The notes below the pieces were generated by a model that saw only the letters and a list, made by a program, of their open reading frames with translations, was not told the DNA's origin and made no database searches. Shown here one piece after another: positions 1 to 11,542 of a stretch of 64,000 nucleotides of DNA (positions are counted from its first letter, which is position 1; the number at the start of each line of letters is the position of its first letter). The position numbers and the translations under genes were made by a program. The DNA lies in NCBI GenBank assembly GCA_003615045.1, contig ML014123.1:124001-188000 (forward strand), written 5' to 3'. Source of the DNA: Caulochytrium protostelioides (lineage: Eukaryota; Chytridiomycota; Caulochytriomycetes; Caulochytriales; Caulochytriaceae).

Positions 1-394
1 GCGGGGCCTGCGCCGCCATTCCGCGCTCCGGATCCGATCCATCCGACGGCTCATTGGTGCATCCTCAACGTCTGCGCCGCCGGCACGACGTTCCGTCATC
101 AGTCCTGCCGGCCCTGGTCGGCAGCGCCCACCGCGCGGTGCTCACGTGCACCTCGCGTCGAATGATGAGCCTTGCCGGGTCTTCTTCTATGGTACACTAT
201 GGAAACTGTGTTGACGAGAGAGACATCGCCCCGGCCGATTCGCAGCGGGCATATCGAAGATTTATTCATCTGCTTCGCCGCGCTCCAAAGCATCGCAATC
301 CTATCGCTATCCCCGTGCTATCCTAGCCTATCTCTTTGATTTTTGATTTTCCTCATCCTACCTCGACCGGTCTCATCCTATCTTCATTACCACA
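1..394. other. Left edge and 5' flank of SGT2, no gene seen
   Basis: No recognisable coding frame is visible in this stretch. The last 60 bases before the SGT2 start are pyrimidine-rich, as expected for a fungal promoter or leader. Short open frames here resemble no family I know. Confidence 0.4.
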
Positions 395-1366
395 ATGTCG
401 CAAGAAAAGCGCCAGAAACTCGCGCTCGCGATTTGCGACTATCTGACCAAGTCCATCAAGGACGGGACCATCAGCTCCGACGATGCCGAGGGGATCGAGG
501 TGGCCGTGCAGTGCATTGGCGAGGCCTTCAAGGTCGACAGCAGCAATGCCGAGCAGGTAGAGCGTCTGTCGATCAAGCCGGCGGATCTCTCGTCCATTTT
601 CGACATTTTCCTCAAGACTCAGGGCGGGAAGGCGTCCGCCGCCGCGTCCTCGGGCAGCGAGTCGTCATCCCGCGCCGCGGGCGCTGTCGACCCGAAGGCC
701 GCTGACCAGCTGAAGGCGCTCGGCAACGAACTGATGGCCAACGGCGACTACGACGGCGCCATCGCTAAGTACACGGCGGCGATCGAGCTGAACGGCACCA
801 ACGCCGTCTACTACTCGAACCGCGCCGCCGCGTACTCGCAGGTCTCGCAGCACGACAAGGCCTACGATGATGCCGCCAAGGCGCTCGAGATCGACCCCAA
901 CTACTCGAAGGGCTACAGCCGTATGGGCCACGCGCTCTTCTCCCAGCGCAAGTACAAGGAGGCCGCCGACGTCTACCGCAAGGGTCTTGCGCTCGAGCCG
1001 AACAACGCCGTCCTGAAGCAGAGCCTCGCGGCCGCCGAGGACATGGTGAACGAGTCGTCCGCCGTTGCCGCGGGAGACAAGTCGGCCGGCGGTGCCGGCG
1101 GTGCCGCGGGTGCTGGCGGCATGCCCGACATGGGCGGCCTCGGCGCCATGTTCTCTAACCCGGATTTCATGAAGATGGCGTCGTCGATGATGAACAACCC
1201 GCAGCTGGCTTCCATGATGAACAACCCGGCCATCAGCCAGATGGCGCAGTCGCTGATGTCGGATCCGTCCGCGCTCGCGGGTCTCATGAACAACCCCCAA
1301 ATGGCCGACATGGCCAAGAACTTGGGCGCTGCCAAAGGCGGCGCCGGCAAGAAGGGCCGCCGATAA
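395..1366 (+). CDS. SGT2: Small glutamine-rich TPR co-chaperone (Sgt2/SGTA)
   Basis: Single-exon gene of 323 residues, close to the family's usual 310-350. Residues 1-75 form the helical N-terminal dimerisation region (starting MSQEKRQKLALAICDYL). A low-complexity Ser/Ala linker follows, then three TPR units at about 105-210 (ALGNELMANGDYDGAIAKYT, YYSNRAAAYSQ, GYSRMGHALF). The C-terminal third is Gly/Met/Asn-rich with repeated MMNNPQ-type segments, the substrate-binding part that holds hydrophobic tail anchors. In the family the N-terminus docks on Get4/Get5 and the TPR on Hsp70/Hsp90, so the expected role is cytosolic hand-over of tail-anchored proteins to the GET pathway. The start follows a CACA leader and no upstream in-frame Met is needed. 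An AATAAA lies at 1518-1523, about 150 nt after the stop. The next gene is convergent. Confidence 0.93.
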   Translation: MSQEKRQKLALAICDYLTKSIKDGTISSDDAEGIEVAVQCIGEAFKVDSSNAEQVERLSIKPADLSSIFDIFLKTQGGKASAAASSGSESSSRAAGAVDPKAADQLKALGNELMANGDYDGAIAKYTAAIELNGTNAVYYSNRAAAYSQVSQHDKAYDDAAKALEIDPNYSKGYSRMGHALFSQRKYKEAADVYRKGLALEPNNAVLKQSLAAAEDMVNESSAVAAGDKSAGGAGGAAGAGGMPDMGGLGAMFSNPDFMKMASSMMNNPQLASMMNNPAISQMAQSLMSDPSALAGLMNNPQMADMAKNLGAAKGGAGKKGRR

Positions 1367-1611
1367 AGGATGAGCGAGATCGTGCTTGGCCATGACCATG
1401 CCCATCATCACCCCCTCCTGTCGGGATGGACGCTTCATCCGGCTCTCCGCCTTCCACCCTTTCTCGCTTTGGCCTTCCGCTCATGAGACGATACGAAAAT
1501 ACGATAATAGGCAATATAATAAATACAGAGGTGGTTGGCTGATTGCTGAGATGAACGCGCATCGGACTTGATGCCGTTCGAGGTGGTCTACCCATAGCTT
1601 TATGCAAGACC

Positions 1612-1962
1612 TTACTTGGCGTCCTTCTTGACAGGCTCATGCGTTGCGCTGGCGACCCATTTGCGCGGGTGGGCGACCTTGGTCCAGTGGGGCACCCATG
1701 AGACCGGCTTGATGCCGTACTTGTACCGCTTGGACGCGATCCAGTACTTCTCAAGGATACTCAAGGCGCCCTCCTTGGGCATGCGGCGGGCGTCTTCCAG
1801 CGCGGCGGTCTTGACGCCCGAGTTGACGAGCGTCTCGACCACGTTGTCAACGGCCTGCAGGCGCCGGCGGTGGCGCAGCTTCTGCATCGCGTTTAAGCGA
1901 AACGCGCGCGTGTCTACGAGACCGCCGAACGACGGCAGTGACGCGCGGAAGGGGCCCAGCAT
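1612..1962 (-). CDS. MRPL31: Mitochondrial large-subunit ribosomal protein mL60 (MRPL31)
   Basis: Single exon encoding 116 residues. The start at 1962 gives MLGPFRASLPSFGGLVDTRA, which matches the very N-terminal M-GPF---P--GGL pattern of yeast Mrpl31, and it sits in a CCGCCACCATG context. Starting at an upstream in-frame Met would add 70 unrelated residues. The body keeps the family features: a basic RRRLQAVDNVVETL helix, a central RMPKEG segment followed by SILEKYWIASKRY, and a C-terminal KPVSWVPHWTKV motif. mL60 is a mitoribosome subunit known mainly from fungi, so this gene supports a fungal host. It is imported into mitochondria and acts in organellar translation. It is convergent with SGT2 and divergent from ARO2. 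Confidence 0.87.
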   Translation of the reverse strand: MLGPFRASLPSFGGLVDTRAFRLNAMQKLRHRRRLQAVDNVVETLVNSGVKTAALEDARRMPKEGALSILEKYWIASKRYKYGIKPVSWVPHWTKVAHPRKWVASATHEPVKKDAK

Positions 1963-3592
1963 GGTGGCGGTGGCGATCGGTGTCCTGCGCGGGCAAGTGG
2001 TCCTCGGGTTTCTCGGTCCGTCCGTCGGGACGCGTGGTGGTGCGGTGACGCTCGGGAGGTGCGACGACGACACCAGAAGGAGGGGGAATATGCGCGCCCG
2101 TGTGGTCGATGCAGGCGGTCGCTGCTGGCAGTCGCTGCTGGCGGTTGCTGCGTCGGGCGGTCCGAAGCGCACGGCAGGTCAGTCGAGCAAGAAGGAGGCG
2201 TCGGACCTGAGGAACGAAGGACCAGCGGTCGGAGTTGCAGGTCTTGCGCTTCGCACATTCATTCCGGGTATGCATGGGTGGTGCACGATGAAACGTGGCC
2301 AGCAGTGAGCTTCCAGTCATCGTCGGCTGGACGATACGCCGCGGCTGACCGGCAAGGCAAGGTGCCGCGACTGGCTCTTGAACACAGACGAACCTAGCGG
2401 AGACAGTGCTGGCTGATGCCGTGGGGCGGACCGCCAGGGCCGTGCCCAGCTTGGCGCAGCAATGCAGCGCGGCCCCGCGCCGCTCCACACGGGCAAAGCC
2501 ATCCCCGATGGGCTGGCGATGGCGAGGCCCTATCCTGCTCCAATCCTGTGATCGACATGAGTATGACCATAATAAAACTCGATACCATCACTCGTACGAT
2601 GTTCCAACGACAGGATGCCCCTCCATCGGGGTCAGTGGTTGCACAGCCATCTTATTCCTCAGGGGCCGTTGCGTCTCCCTGCGGCCAAGGGCGATGATCG
2701 AACCGGCTTCCACTGGCCTCTGTGAGTTCGTCGAAACCGTACAACGTGAAGGCGCATTGACTCGGTGCCAATGTCGCGGTGATCTTATTTGGCTCTGCGA
2801 ATATACCTGGTTCGCCGGTTGGTTGATTGTTTTCGTCCGAATCCTGTAGGGGATGCGATGGGTGCCCTTTCATTTTCCAGCGCCTGGGGCCGAGTCGCCC
2901 TTGCGTTTTGCTCTCGACTGCTTGACGCCATGGGCTCCAGCTGCTACTTAAAAAATTGACGAAAAGAAAACGCGCCTGCGACAAGTGCGGCTTCGCTGTG
3001 CAGCCGCCCCCCATCGAGGGTGCTGCGCTTGAACTGTGCCGGGCCCAGCGCATGGCGCCGGCGGAGTCGCCGCGGCGGCGTCTCCATCGGCGGCGGTCGC
3101 ACCGCAGGTCGGTTGGACGGCTCGCTGGCATGCGCGCGACCTCCAGGCACACGGGGCCGCCACGGGCTGTCACGTTGAGACGGCGGATCAACGTTTCGTC
3201 GAGCGACAAGGGCTGCTGACCCAGGCAGGAGCGCGACGCATAGGGTGCCCGAGGAAAGCGCGAAGTCCGAACGGCCTCAAGATCCTTCGCGGGGCGAACG
3301 CTCTCCCCCCTCAGGGCTGGTGGCGGAGGTTCGGCTTGAAGGGATGCGGCCAGGGACAGGTGCTTCAGAGGGATGGTTCCCATCGTATCACCACGCTTGC
3401 TTCCCTGTGATAGACGACCTGCAGAGACGACCCAGCACGGCGCCTCATCAATCACCAGACGCCATCGGGACACCTCCACCGCGGGAGACCGTCTCGCTGA
3501 CTTGATTCCGATCGACATTTCCTCGAGGGATCCGGCCTCTCCCTCTCCCTCTTCCTCTTCCGCTCCCGCTTCCCCCTCTACGCGCGGACAAG
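1963..3592. other. Intergenic region between divergent MRPL31 and ARO2
   Basis: About 1.6 kb with no gene I can support. A 334-codon open frame on the minus strand (2652-3656) overlaps the ARO2 first exon in antisense and shows no recognisable domain. The last 60 bases before the ARO2 ATG are an almost pure pyrimidine tract (3535-3580), probably part of the ARO2 promoter or leader. Confidence 0.4.
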
Positions 3593-5032
3593 ATGAGCAC
3601 GTTCGGTCGGTAGGTGGGCTCTGCTCCGTGACAATGCCGCGCAGCACGCCGATCACCCCTGCGATGGGTGATCGGTACCAAGCCGTCTGTCTGCGCCCGC
3701 CGTCTGCGATGCTTGATCGTCTGCGACGCTTGACCGTCTGTGCTCACCCCATCCATCGTTTCCTTCTGTGTGGTATGGCTGTCTAGCATGTTCCGCGTCA
3801 CCACGTACGGTGAGTCGCACTGCAAGAGTGTCGGCGTGATTGTCGACGGCTGCCCGCCGGGGATCGCGCTCAGCGAGCAGGATGTCCAGCCGCAGCTGGA
3901 TCGCCGCCGTCCCGGGCAGAGCAACTTGACGACGCCGCGCAACGAGAAGGACCGTGTCGAGATCCAGGCCGGCGTCGAACTGGGCTACACCCTCGGCAGC
4001 CCCATCGCGATGCGCGTGCCGAACGAAGACCAGCGCCCACACGACTACGGCGACGCCATGACGCAGTACCCGCGTCCGTCGCACGCCGACTGGACGTACC
4101 TGCAGAAGTACGGCGTCAAGTCCTCCTCGGGCGGCGGCCGCTCCTCGGCCCGCGAGACCATTGGCCGCGTCGCGGCGTCGGCGATTGCTGAAAAATACCT
4201 CAAGCAGGCACACGGCATCGAGGTCGTCGCTTTTGTCGCTTCGGTCGGCAATGTGCATGCCGAGCCCCCCGCCGAGTATGATGCGGGCCACAAGGATGCG
4301 TTCTTGGCCTCGTGGCACGCATACTGGGAGCGCCTGCACACGATCACCCGTGAGCAGGTCGACGCTGACCTGGTGCGCTGCCCGTTCCCGGACGTGTCAG
4401 CGGCGATGAAGCGCCGCATCGAGGCCGCCCGCGACGACCATGATTCGATCGGCGGGACCATCGTCTGCGTGATCCGCGGCGTCCCCGCAGGGCTCGGCGA
4501 GCCCGCATTCGACAAGCTCCAGGCCACGCTCGCGCACGCGATGCTCTCGATCCCGGCCACCAAGGGCTTCGAGTACGGCTCTGGGTTTGCTGGTGGCAGC
4601 ATCCCCGGCCACGTGCACAACGACGCGTTCGTGCTGAAGGACGATGCGATGCGCACCCATACCAACTTCTCGGGTGGCATCCAAGGCGGCATCTCGAACG
4701 GCGAGCCGATCTACTTCAAGGTGGTGTTCAAGCCGGCCGCCACTATCGGGCAGGCGCAGGCCACGGCCAACTACGCCGGCGTCGCGGGGACCCTGGCGGC
4801 CAAGGGCCGCCACGACCCCTGCGTGCTGCCGCGTGCCGTGCCCATCGTCGAGGCCATGGCCACGCTCACCATTATAGACGCCCTGCTCGTCCAGTACTCG
4901 CGCCAGCAGGCGCTCCAGCACACGCTCCCGGGCGCGGCGATCCCGGCGCCCCTGCGGCCGTTCAAGCCCGCCGACGTGGCCGCCGAGGCGAGCCAGGCCG
5001 CGGCGAGCCAGACCGATCCCACCCGCGACTAA
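3593..5032 (+). CDS. ARO2: Chorismate synthase, two exons
   Basis: Catalyses the last step of the shikimate pathway, 5-enolpyruvylshikimate-3-phosphate to chorismate, using reduced flavin; cytosolic. The first exon is only 17 nt (3593-3609, MSTFG plus two bases). The intron is 3610-3786 (GTAGGT...CTAG, 177 nt) and exon 2 is 3787-5032. Joining restores MSTFGRMFRVTTYGESHCKS, nearly the yeast Aro2 N-terminus, giving 420 residues. Visible family signatures are GESHCKSVG, RRRPGQS, EDQRPHDYG, PRPSHADWTY, GGGRSSARET, DSIGGT, and AAKGRHDPCVLPRAVPIVEA near the end. The last 45 residues are an Ala/Pro-rich extension. Bifunctional fungal enzymes also reduce their own flavin; I infer but cannot show that here. 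Animals lack this gene, so it argues for a fungus or other microbial eukaryote. Confidence 0.95.
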
Positions 5033-5664
5033 TGCCCCTTCTCACCGGATCCATCGGACCTGATAGGGTTGATTCTAGTTTGCCATGTTTGAATCGTCTC
5101 GAGAGTCATCGGTCGCAGAGATAACGAGGACATGGACCCGTTTTCAGGGGGTCTGGGGCGGAGTTGCTTGCTGTCCGAAAAAGCCCGGCGGAGTTGACGC
5201 GAGCCGGCGCCGGGTCAGGCCGGTGGCGTCGGGGTTCCGCCTTTCGGCCCGAGGCAGGACGGCCCGCGGGCCCCCGGGGACAGGTGGCAGGACGGGGGGC
5301 CCTCGAGCGCCAACACCCCGTTGCAGGCCGACGTGGCCCCCCACGCCGGAACGGAGAGCGCCAGCCAACCGGTCGGCCAGGTATCGCGGGCGCGGTCCTC
5401 GCTGAGGAGACAGCGCTTTCCTGTCCGTGCCTGCCACAGCGCCTAGCTTTAAGCTCAGATATCATCTTCGGCGAAACCCTTGTATTGGATTGGATAGATG
5501 AAGTCTAGGAGATGTTGTAGAGGGAGTGTGTCCTATTTCGGCTGTGGCGGACGGCTCGCTTTCGACAGTGGTCTTGCATCTCATCAACCCGCCATCAATC
5601 TCTGCTCTTCTTACTGACAACTTTCTGTCCTTCCCGACCCCGCCCACCCTCCACGCTTCTCAGT
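5033..5664. other. Intergenic, ARO2 3' to RRM gene 5'
   Basis: No recognisable gene. The 5160-5450 part is very GC-rich and open in several frames on both strands, as expected from composition alone. The last 100 bases before 5665 are pyrimidine-rich and likely form the promoter and leader of the RRM gene. Confidence 0.4.
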
Positions 5665-6309
5665 ATGCTCTCGCTTTTCCGCACCGCCGGCGTCCGCGCC
5701 GCTCTGGCCACGTCGTTCCGCCCGCTGGCGTTCGCCTCGCGCATGGCGCTGTACTCGACCAACAACATGGCCACCAAGACCCTCTTTGTCGGCAACCTCC
5801 CCTGGTCGGCGCGCTCTGAGGACCTCCGCCAGCTCTTCGGCCGCATCGGCGAGGTCAAGAGCGCCCGCGTCGTCTCGGACCGCGAGACCGCCCGCTCCCG
5901 CGGCTTCGGCTTCGTCGAGATGAACGCCGTCGATGCCGAGACCGCTGTTGTTGAGCTCGACGGCTCGGACTTCATGGGCCGCTCCATTCGCGTAAGTGCC
6001 GTGATGCTGCTACCGCGCTGTTGTGATGATGCAAGGATGTGATGTGGACTATACGGTCGCCATTGCCGGCTTGATGCTCATAATGCTCATGATGCATCGG
6101 CTTAACTGGCTCGTTTCGCTCGACCACGTGTCATTGGAAATGCTATCGAATGAATACTCACCCCTTTTTATTGTTTCGCGTATCGCGGATTCGAATTGCT
6201 TGGCTCACAGATTGACAACGCGACCCAGCGCACGACCTACAGTCGCGAGGGCGGCAACGGCGGCAACAACCGCAACGACAACTACAACGCTTCTGAGGAG
6301 CGCCATTAA
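5665..6309 (+). CDS. Small RRM RNA-binding protein with mitochondrial-type presequence
   Basis: Two exons: 5665-5991 and 6211-6309, with intron 5992-6210 (GTAAGT...ACAG, 219 nt), giving 141 residues. Residues 1-34 look like a mitochondrial targeting sequence: Arg, Ala, Ser and Leu and no acidic residue. The RRM follows at about 36-112 with RNP2 TLFVGNLPW and RNP1 SRGFGFVEM, both with the aromatic residues that stack on RNA. The short tail is Gly/Asn/Arg-rich. The architecture matches organellar glycine-rich RNA-binding proteins, whose usual roles are RNA stabilisation or editing/splicing support. A second ATG at 5767 (MATKTLFVGNLPW) would give a version without the presequence. A specific orthologue cannot be assigned. 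Confidence 0.85.
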
Positions 6310-7993
6310 ATACTTCGCGAGAACGCTTCGCGAGAATGCGTCGTCATTGACGTCTGTCTGAGCTCGTTCTGTTTTCCTGTTCCATCCTCCGCCATGGCTG
6401 TTCACTTTCCATGCTTTCCTCCGCTTCACGTTGTTCTCTCCTTTTTGATTTTGTGTGTTCTCCCTTTCACTTTCTTATTTATGGGCCGACACGGTATAAT
6501 TGATTGTTCCTGGTTTATCCTTGCGTGGTCTGCCTCGTCTATGTGATCTGTCTGCGTGTTTTATTTCACGTATGTCGTCGTCGGCTGGTTGGGAAATGGT
6601 TTCCTCGCAAAGACAAATCAAAAAAAAATCAAAAAGGGGGATTTCTCCTCGGGTTACTTCGGAAGGGTATCACTTTCCTTGATGGCTCGACATGGGTCCC
6701 TGGTAGCCCCCAGTCTGGTGGACGAACGACTGGCGGTCTGCCGCTAGTCAGTGCGGATAACGTGGTGGGCTGCTACGTTTAGAAGGTCCGTCCTGACCCG
6801 TTTCCACGCGTATTACGCGCCGTGCCGAATCCTAGAACCGCCTGTGCCAGCGCCGTTCCGGGAGGGCGACGCCGTCGGTGTGCGTTCACAGCCCTCAGCC
6901 CGCCGGGCGGCCGGGCGCGGCTGTTTGGACAAGGACCTGCTTCCGCATCACGATCTCACCGGCTCCCGAGAGAGCCGGCGAACCCGCCGTCAGGGGGGGA
7001 AGCGACGGGGGCGAGCCGGGACGCAGCGGTCGTGAAGCAGAGGCAGGCCACAGCCGGGTCCGGTCCATCCCTATGGACCGAGGACCGTGGCGCAGCACCA
7101 GTGGGGCGGTTATGGCGAACGGTCGCCGGTTGCCCGACGACCCCACCCTACGGTGGCCAGCAGATCGACGCTACCGCGACTTCGGATATTCAGACCAGTC
7201 GAGTCCGTCCGGATGATGGCACGCTGAGCGCGGCGCTGGCCTGCCCGGCTGCCACCGCAAGCGGTGGCAGACCGGGGAGAAAGTCCAGCGCGCACGCGGC
7301 GCAGTCATGTTCAGTATGGACGACCAACACCGTCGACGCGCGGCCCGCCGAAGCGAGCCGCCTATGCCTGCGGGCAAGGCGCTACAGAATGAGCCCCGTG
7401 CACCGACTTTCAAGGCACTTACCACCGAAGTGGCCGACGGCGCGGTCCGCGCCCCCGGAGGAGCACGGACGAGGTGGCCAGGGATGCCCAGCCGGAAAGC
7501 AAGATCGCTCACTCGTGGACCCGTGAGGGCCTGGAGCATCCTTCCATTGAGTTTCCCAAATGAGACTAGACCAGCCCTGAGCAGCTTGGTAGGTACGACG
7601 CAACTCGACCCGGTCATGTCGATGTTATACACGAACTGTTTTATATACACGAGAATTGCATCACGGGCACAGCTTGTGGGCAGCGTTCTGAGCGGCCGCA
7701 GCATGGATGCGTCGCACGGTGACGCGTTCTGCCGAGGGCCAAGCCCCCTCCGTCGCGTCGTTGGGGCGCAGTCCGCCTCGTCATTGAGCTGCGCCACATT
7801 CCCCGTTGCTCCAAGCTTCAAGCCGGCCCCGCCAACGTATCTATAAAAAAAAAGAAATCACATTGATCACCGGGCTATCGATTGCAGTCATGAGCTCTCG
7901 GATCATCATTCTCATCGTCATTCTCCGCCTGTCCGGGAGATCAGCGATCATTTTGAGGACTCTTCATCCGCGGCGCGAGTCACAAGCCCATCA
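6310..7993. other. Gene-free stretch between convergent RRM and ataxin-2 genes
   Basis: About 1.7 kb with no supported gene. It contains the 3' flanks of two convergent genes, a T-rich and A-rich stretch near 6390-6660, and a GC-rich middle (6800-7600) with overlapping open frames on both strands that match no family known to me. Confidence 0.35.
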
Positions 7994-10900
7994 TCACTTG
8001 GTGGGCGAGATGGCGTGCGCGCTGGTGGCGCCCATCGACGAGGTCGGCGAGGCGCCGGTATGCGGCGCGGACGCCGGCGCCATCCCGGACGACGCCGGCT
8101 GCCCGACCCCCGGGACCGGGATCGGGACCGGGATCGGGACCGCGATGGGGCCGTGCAGGCCGGGCGCCATCGGCGGGCCGACGTTGGGCGGCACGAGGTG
8201 CGGCGCCTCCATGCCCGGCGGCATCACCATGCCCATCGTGCCGAGCGGCGGGGGCGCCATCCACTGCGACGGGTGCAGCATGGGCGGCGGGCCGTCGAAG
8301 CCCAGCGCGCCGGGATGCGGCGGCGGACCGCTGCCTGGCGGACGGTACGCCGCCGCGGCCGCGACGGCGGCGGCCATCAGAGGCGGCATCGGCGCGAACG
8401 GGAAACCCATGCCTGCGGGCGCCCCGGGCATCCCGCCGGACGCCATCTGCATCTGCATCATGGTCGCATAGAACTGCTGCTGCGCGAGATGCGAGGCGGC
8501 GGCCGCGGACGTGCCGGGCGTCGGCGGCAGCGGGAACTTGGGCTGCGTGCCCGGCAGGCCCGCGACGCCGCCAGGCCCGCTCGAGGCCGGGCCGCCCGCC
8601 GGGCCACTCGGGCCGGCGCCGCCCGGGACGGCGGCCGTGGCGGCGGACCCGCCAGCGGCCGCCGCCGTGGCGCCCGAGGCGCTGGAGACCGGCATCGTCG
8701 GGTTGCGGGGCATCGGCACGCCGGCGGCGAGAGGCATCGGGCTCATCATCGGGAACGGGAACGGGAACTGAGGCATGGGCAGGTGCTGGCCGGCGGCCGC
8801 GGCCGCGAGCAGCGGGTTGAACATGTGTGGGTCCGAGGGCAGCATACCGTCCGGGAACATGCTGATCGGCATCTGGCTCATGTCGCCCATCGTCATGCCG
8901 AACGGCGGGCCACGTCGGTGGTTCAGGTTGTTGGTGCCGGCGTTGTTGTTGCTGCTGTTGTTGTTCGTGGGGTGGTGGTGGTGGCCGTTGTTGCCATAAT
9001 TCTTGTTGTAGTTGCGGTTGCCACGGTTGCCGCCGGTGTTGCCACTATTGTTGCCACCGTTGTTGTAGTGGTGGTTGTGGTGCCCATGGTTGTTGTTGTG
9101 GTGGTGCTGGTGGTGCTGGTGCTGCGGGTGCTGTTGATGCTGCTGCGGATAGTAGCCGTACATGGGCTGCGAATAAGCGAGCGGCGCCGAGACGCCGACC
9201 GCTGCCATACTGCTGGCCAGGGTTGATCCAGAACTCGGGGTCCATTCCGGCGCGTCCAAGTTGAACTTGGGCTTGGACTCCGACTCTGAGGCCACGGGCG
9301 CCGGCTCAGATGACTCCGGGGCGTTGCCCGCCGCAACGGCGACCGGTTCGGACGGCGCCGACTTCTTGTCCACGGCCGCGGCCGCGGCTGGCTCCTCGGC
9401 TTTCGACGTAGAAGGTACGGTGGCGACCGCGACCTTAGACGCTGTCGAGGCGGCAGCTTTAGGAGCGGCTGAGCCCGACGAAGAAGCGGTTGCAGCCGGC
9501 GTTGACGCTGCGGTCTTGGACTCAGACTTCGAGGCCGTTTCGGCCGTCGCTTTCTCATCTTTCTTGGCGTCGGGTGCGGCGGCCGCCGGCGTCTGGCTCG
9601 CAGACGCTTTCTGGCTGTTGAGGTGCAGCAGCTCTTTGATGTCGTCCGGCATGGCCGACTTCATCTTGAAGTTCTTCTGGAACGTGCGCAGGTTTTTGAT
9701 CATGTCGTTCTTGTCCTGCTTGGCGCGCTCCATCATATTTCGCTGCTGCGCCTGCTGAATGAGGTCTTTGCCGAGTTCGGTGCTCGTCAGCAGCGCGCCA
9801 CGCGACGACGACGTCGGCACGGCGACCGCGGCGCGGGGCTTCGCCGTCATGGGCGGCGTCGCCGCCGCCGTCGCCGCCGCCGCGCCCGCCAGTTTCACGG
9901 GCAGGCCGGGGATCGAGCGCGCGCCCAAATTCGACACCGACGTCGAAGCCCCCGCCGCATGGCCCGGTGTCGGCGAGGCTGCCGGCGGCGCGGCTACCTG
10001 CGCCTTCGTCGCTTTCGCATAGGAAAGCCGCGGCGTGGAGCCCCCGGTGGGGAGCGTGGCCGCGGCGGCCGGGGGCACTGACGGCGACACGGCCGACGGG
10101 CCGACCACCCCGGGCGGTGGGGCCGCCGGGTGTGCGAGCGCCGCGGCGTGGTCTGCCGCGCTCGTCGGGCCGCGGCGGCTGGGCGGGACGTACTTGCCCG
10201 CGGCGCCATGCTGGCGCCAGACGGCGCCGTAGCGGTCCTCCTCGTCGACGTCGCCCTCGGCCTCCGCGCGCTGGTTGCGTTCCTCCTGGATGTGGAGGTT
10301 GTCGGTGGTCTGGGACTCGATCTCGCGGGCCAGGCGCTCGGCCTCACGCTCGCGCTCCCGGAACGCAGGGCGGTTCTTGTTGATGATGGTAGTATACGCA
10401 TCCTCGGAGTAGTCCGTCGTGACGCCGAACTTGGCTTCGTTGACGGCAAACTGGTCCCAGCGGCCGTTGCCGGCGCTGCCGCCGCGCCCCGAGGTCAGTG
10501 AGGACATGCTCGCCGTCATGGGTGCCGTGGCGTCGGCGCCGGCGTCCCACACGACGAGCTCACGCTCGCGGCCGCCGTGTCCCTTGCCGCTGATGGCGGT
10601 GTCGGTGCGGAAGCCGGAGACGGTGGCGCCCGTCGCCGGCTTGGGGGCGCTCGCGGCCACGTCCTGCGCATGGATATGCGCGAGGTCCTTCGGCTCGATC
10701 ACGAGCGACGGGATGCACTCGGCCTGGGGCTGGCCGTCCTTGATGAGCCGCGCCATCTTGAGCGAGACGCCGAGGTCCTGCGTGACCGACGACGCGGAGA
10801 AGATGCCCGCGTAGCGGTCGCCGGAGGTCGTGGTGGCGACCACGTGGTGGCCGATCAGCGCCATGAGGATAAACAGCATTCGCGAGTTTTGCGCGCCGAC

Positions 10901-11542
10901 GGCCGACGCCGCGGCGGGGGCTGTGGGCGCGGGAACCGACGCGGCCGGCGAAGTGGTACTGACCTTGCTGCCACTCTGGCCCGTGACGGCGCCAGCGTAT
11001 CCGCCGCTGCGGCCGCCGCGGCGGGTGACGTTGCCGCCGTTGTTTTGGTTGCCATGGCCGTTGCTGCTGCTGTTGCTACAGGTGTGACCCCACCAACAAC
11101 AGTCCACCATCCGCCAATCCAGCCGCCAGTAGCCATGGCACGATAAGGACATGACCAAAGCAAGGAAATGCGTGGCAGATGTGAGATCGGTGTACCACTA
11201 TGCTATCTTCTCACACCATATCGCATCGTATCGTATCTAGTAGCAATCGACAAGCCGAGCAGCAGCCATAGCCTAACGTAGCCGTCGTGAACCGACCACA
11301 TGAACGAGACGACGTTACCGGTATGCATCATGGGAGGAACCCGCCGCCGGGCTCGACGGGTGGCTGGTCACAGCTTTGCCGCCGTGGCGACGGAACGAGG
11401 TCGGCGAGCCATCGCCGGGGGACGCGGCGCCGCCGTTGCCGCTGTTGCCGCCGTTGCCGCCGCCGCTGTTGCCGCCGTTCGCGGCAATGCTGACCGACGC
11501 GGTGGCCCCCGACTTATGGTGGCCATGGCCCTTGCGGTTCAT
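7994..11542 (-). CDS. PBP1: Ataxin-2/Pbp1 family RNA-granule protein, two exons
   Basis: Exon 1 is complement(11319..11542) and exon 2 complement(7994..11075); the intron is 11076-11318 (GTAACG...TGTAG), giving 1101 residues. The phase-2 join links two Gly/Asn/Ser-rich segments. An LSm-type ataxin-2 domain lies at about 140-190 (MLFILMALIGHHVVATTTSG). LsmAD is at about 281-345 (WDQFAVNEAKFGVTTDYSED). A PAM2-like motif, FNLDAPEWTP, lies near residue 680; in this family it binds the MLLE domain of poly(A)-binding protein. A His/Gln/Asn-rich tract (near 9000-9140) and a Pro/Met/Gly/Ala-rich C-terminus make most of the protein disordered. Family roles are stress-granule assembly, poly(A) control and TOR signalling. 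The exon 1 assignment rests on phase and composition only. Confidence 0.86.

Noticed and set aside
2652-3656. Minus-strand open frame of 334 codons between MRPL31 and ARO2
   Set aside because: No recognisable domain, composition typical of chance frames in GC-rich DNA, and it runs antisense through the ARO2 promoter and first exon.
6822-7821. Frames of about 215-235 codons on both strands in the RRM to ataxin-2 gap
   Set aside because: No recognisable motif; I checked for Fanzor-like signatures and found none here.
7994-11158. Ataxin-2 starting at the ATG at 11158
   Set aside because: The first 27 residues (MVMSLSCHGYWRLDWR...) are translated intron; a splice to the upstream Gly/Asn-rich exon is in phase and restores a sensible N-terminus.
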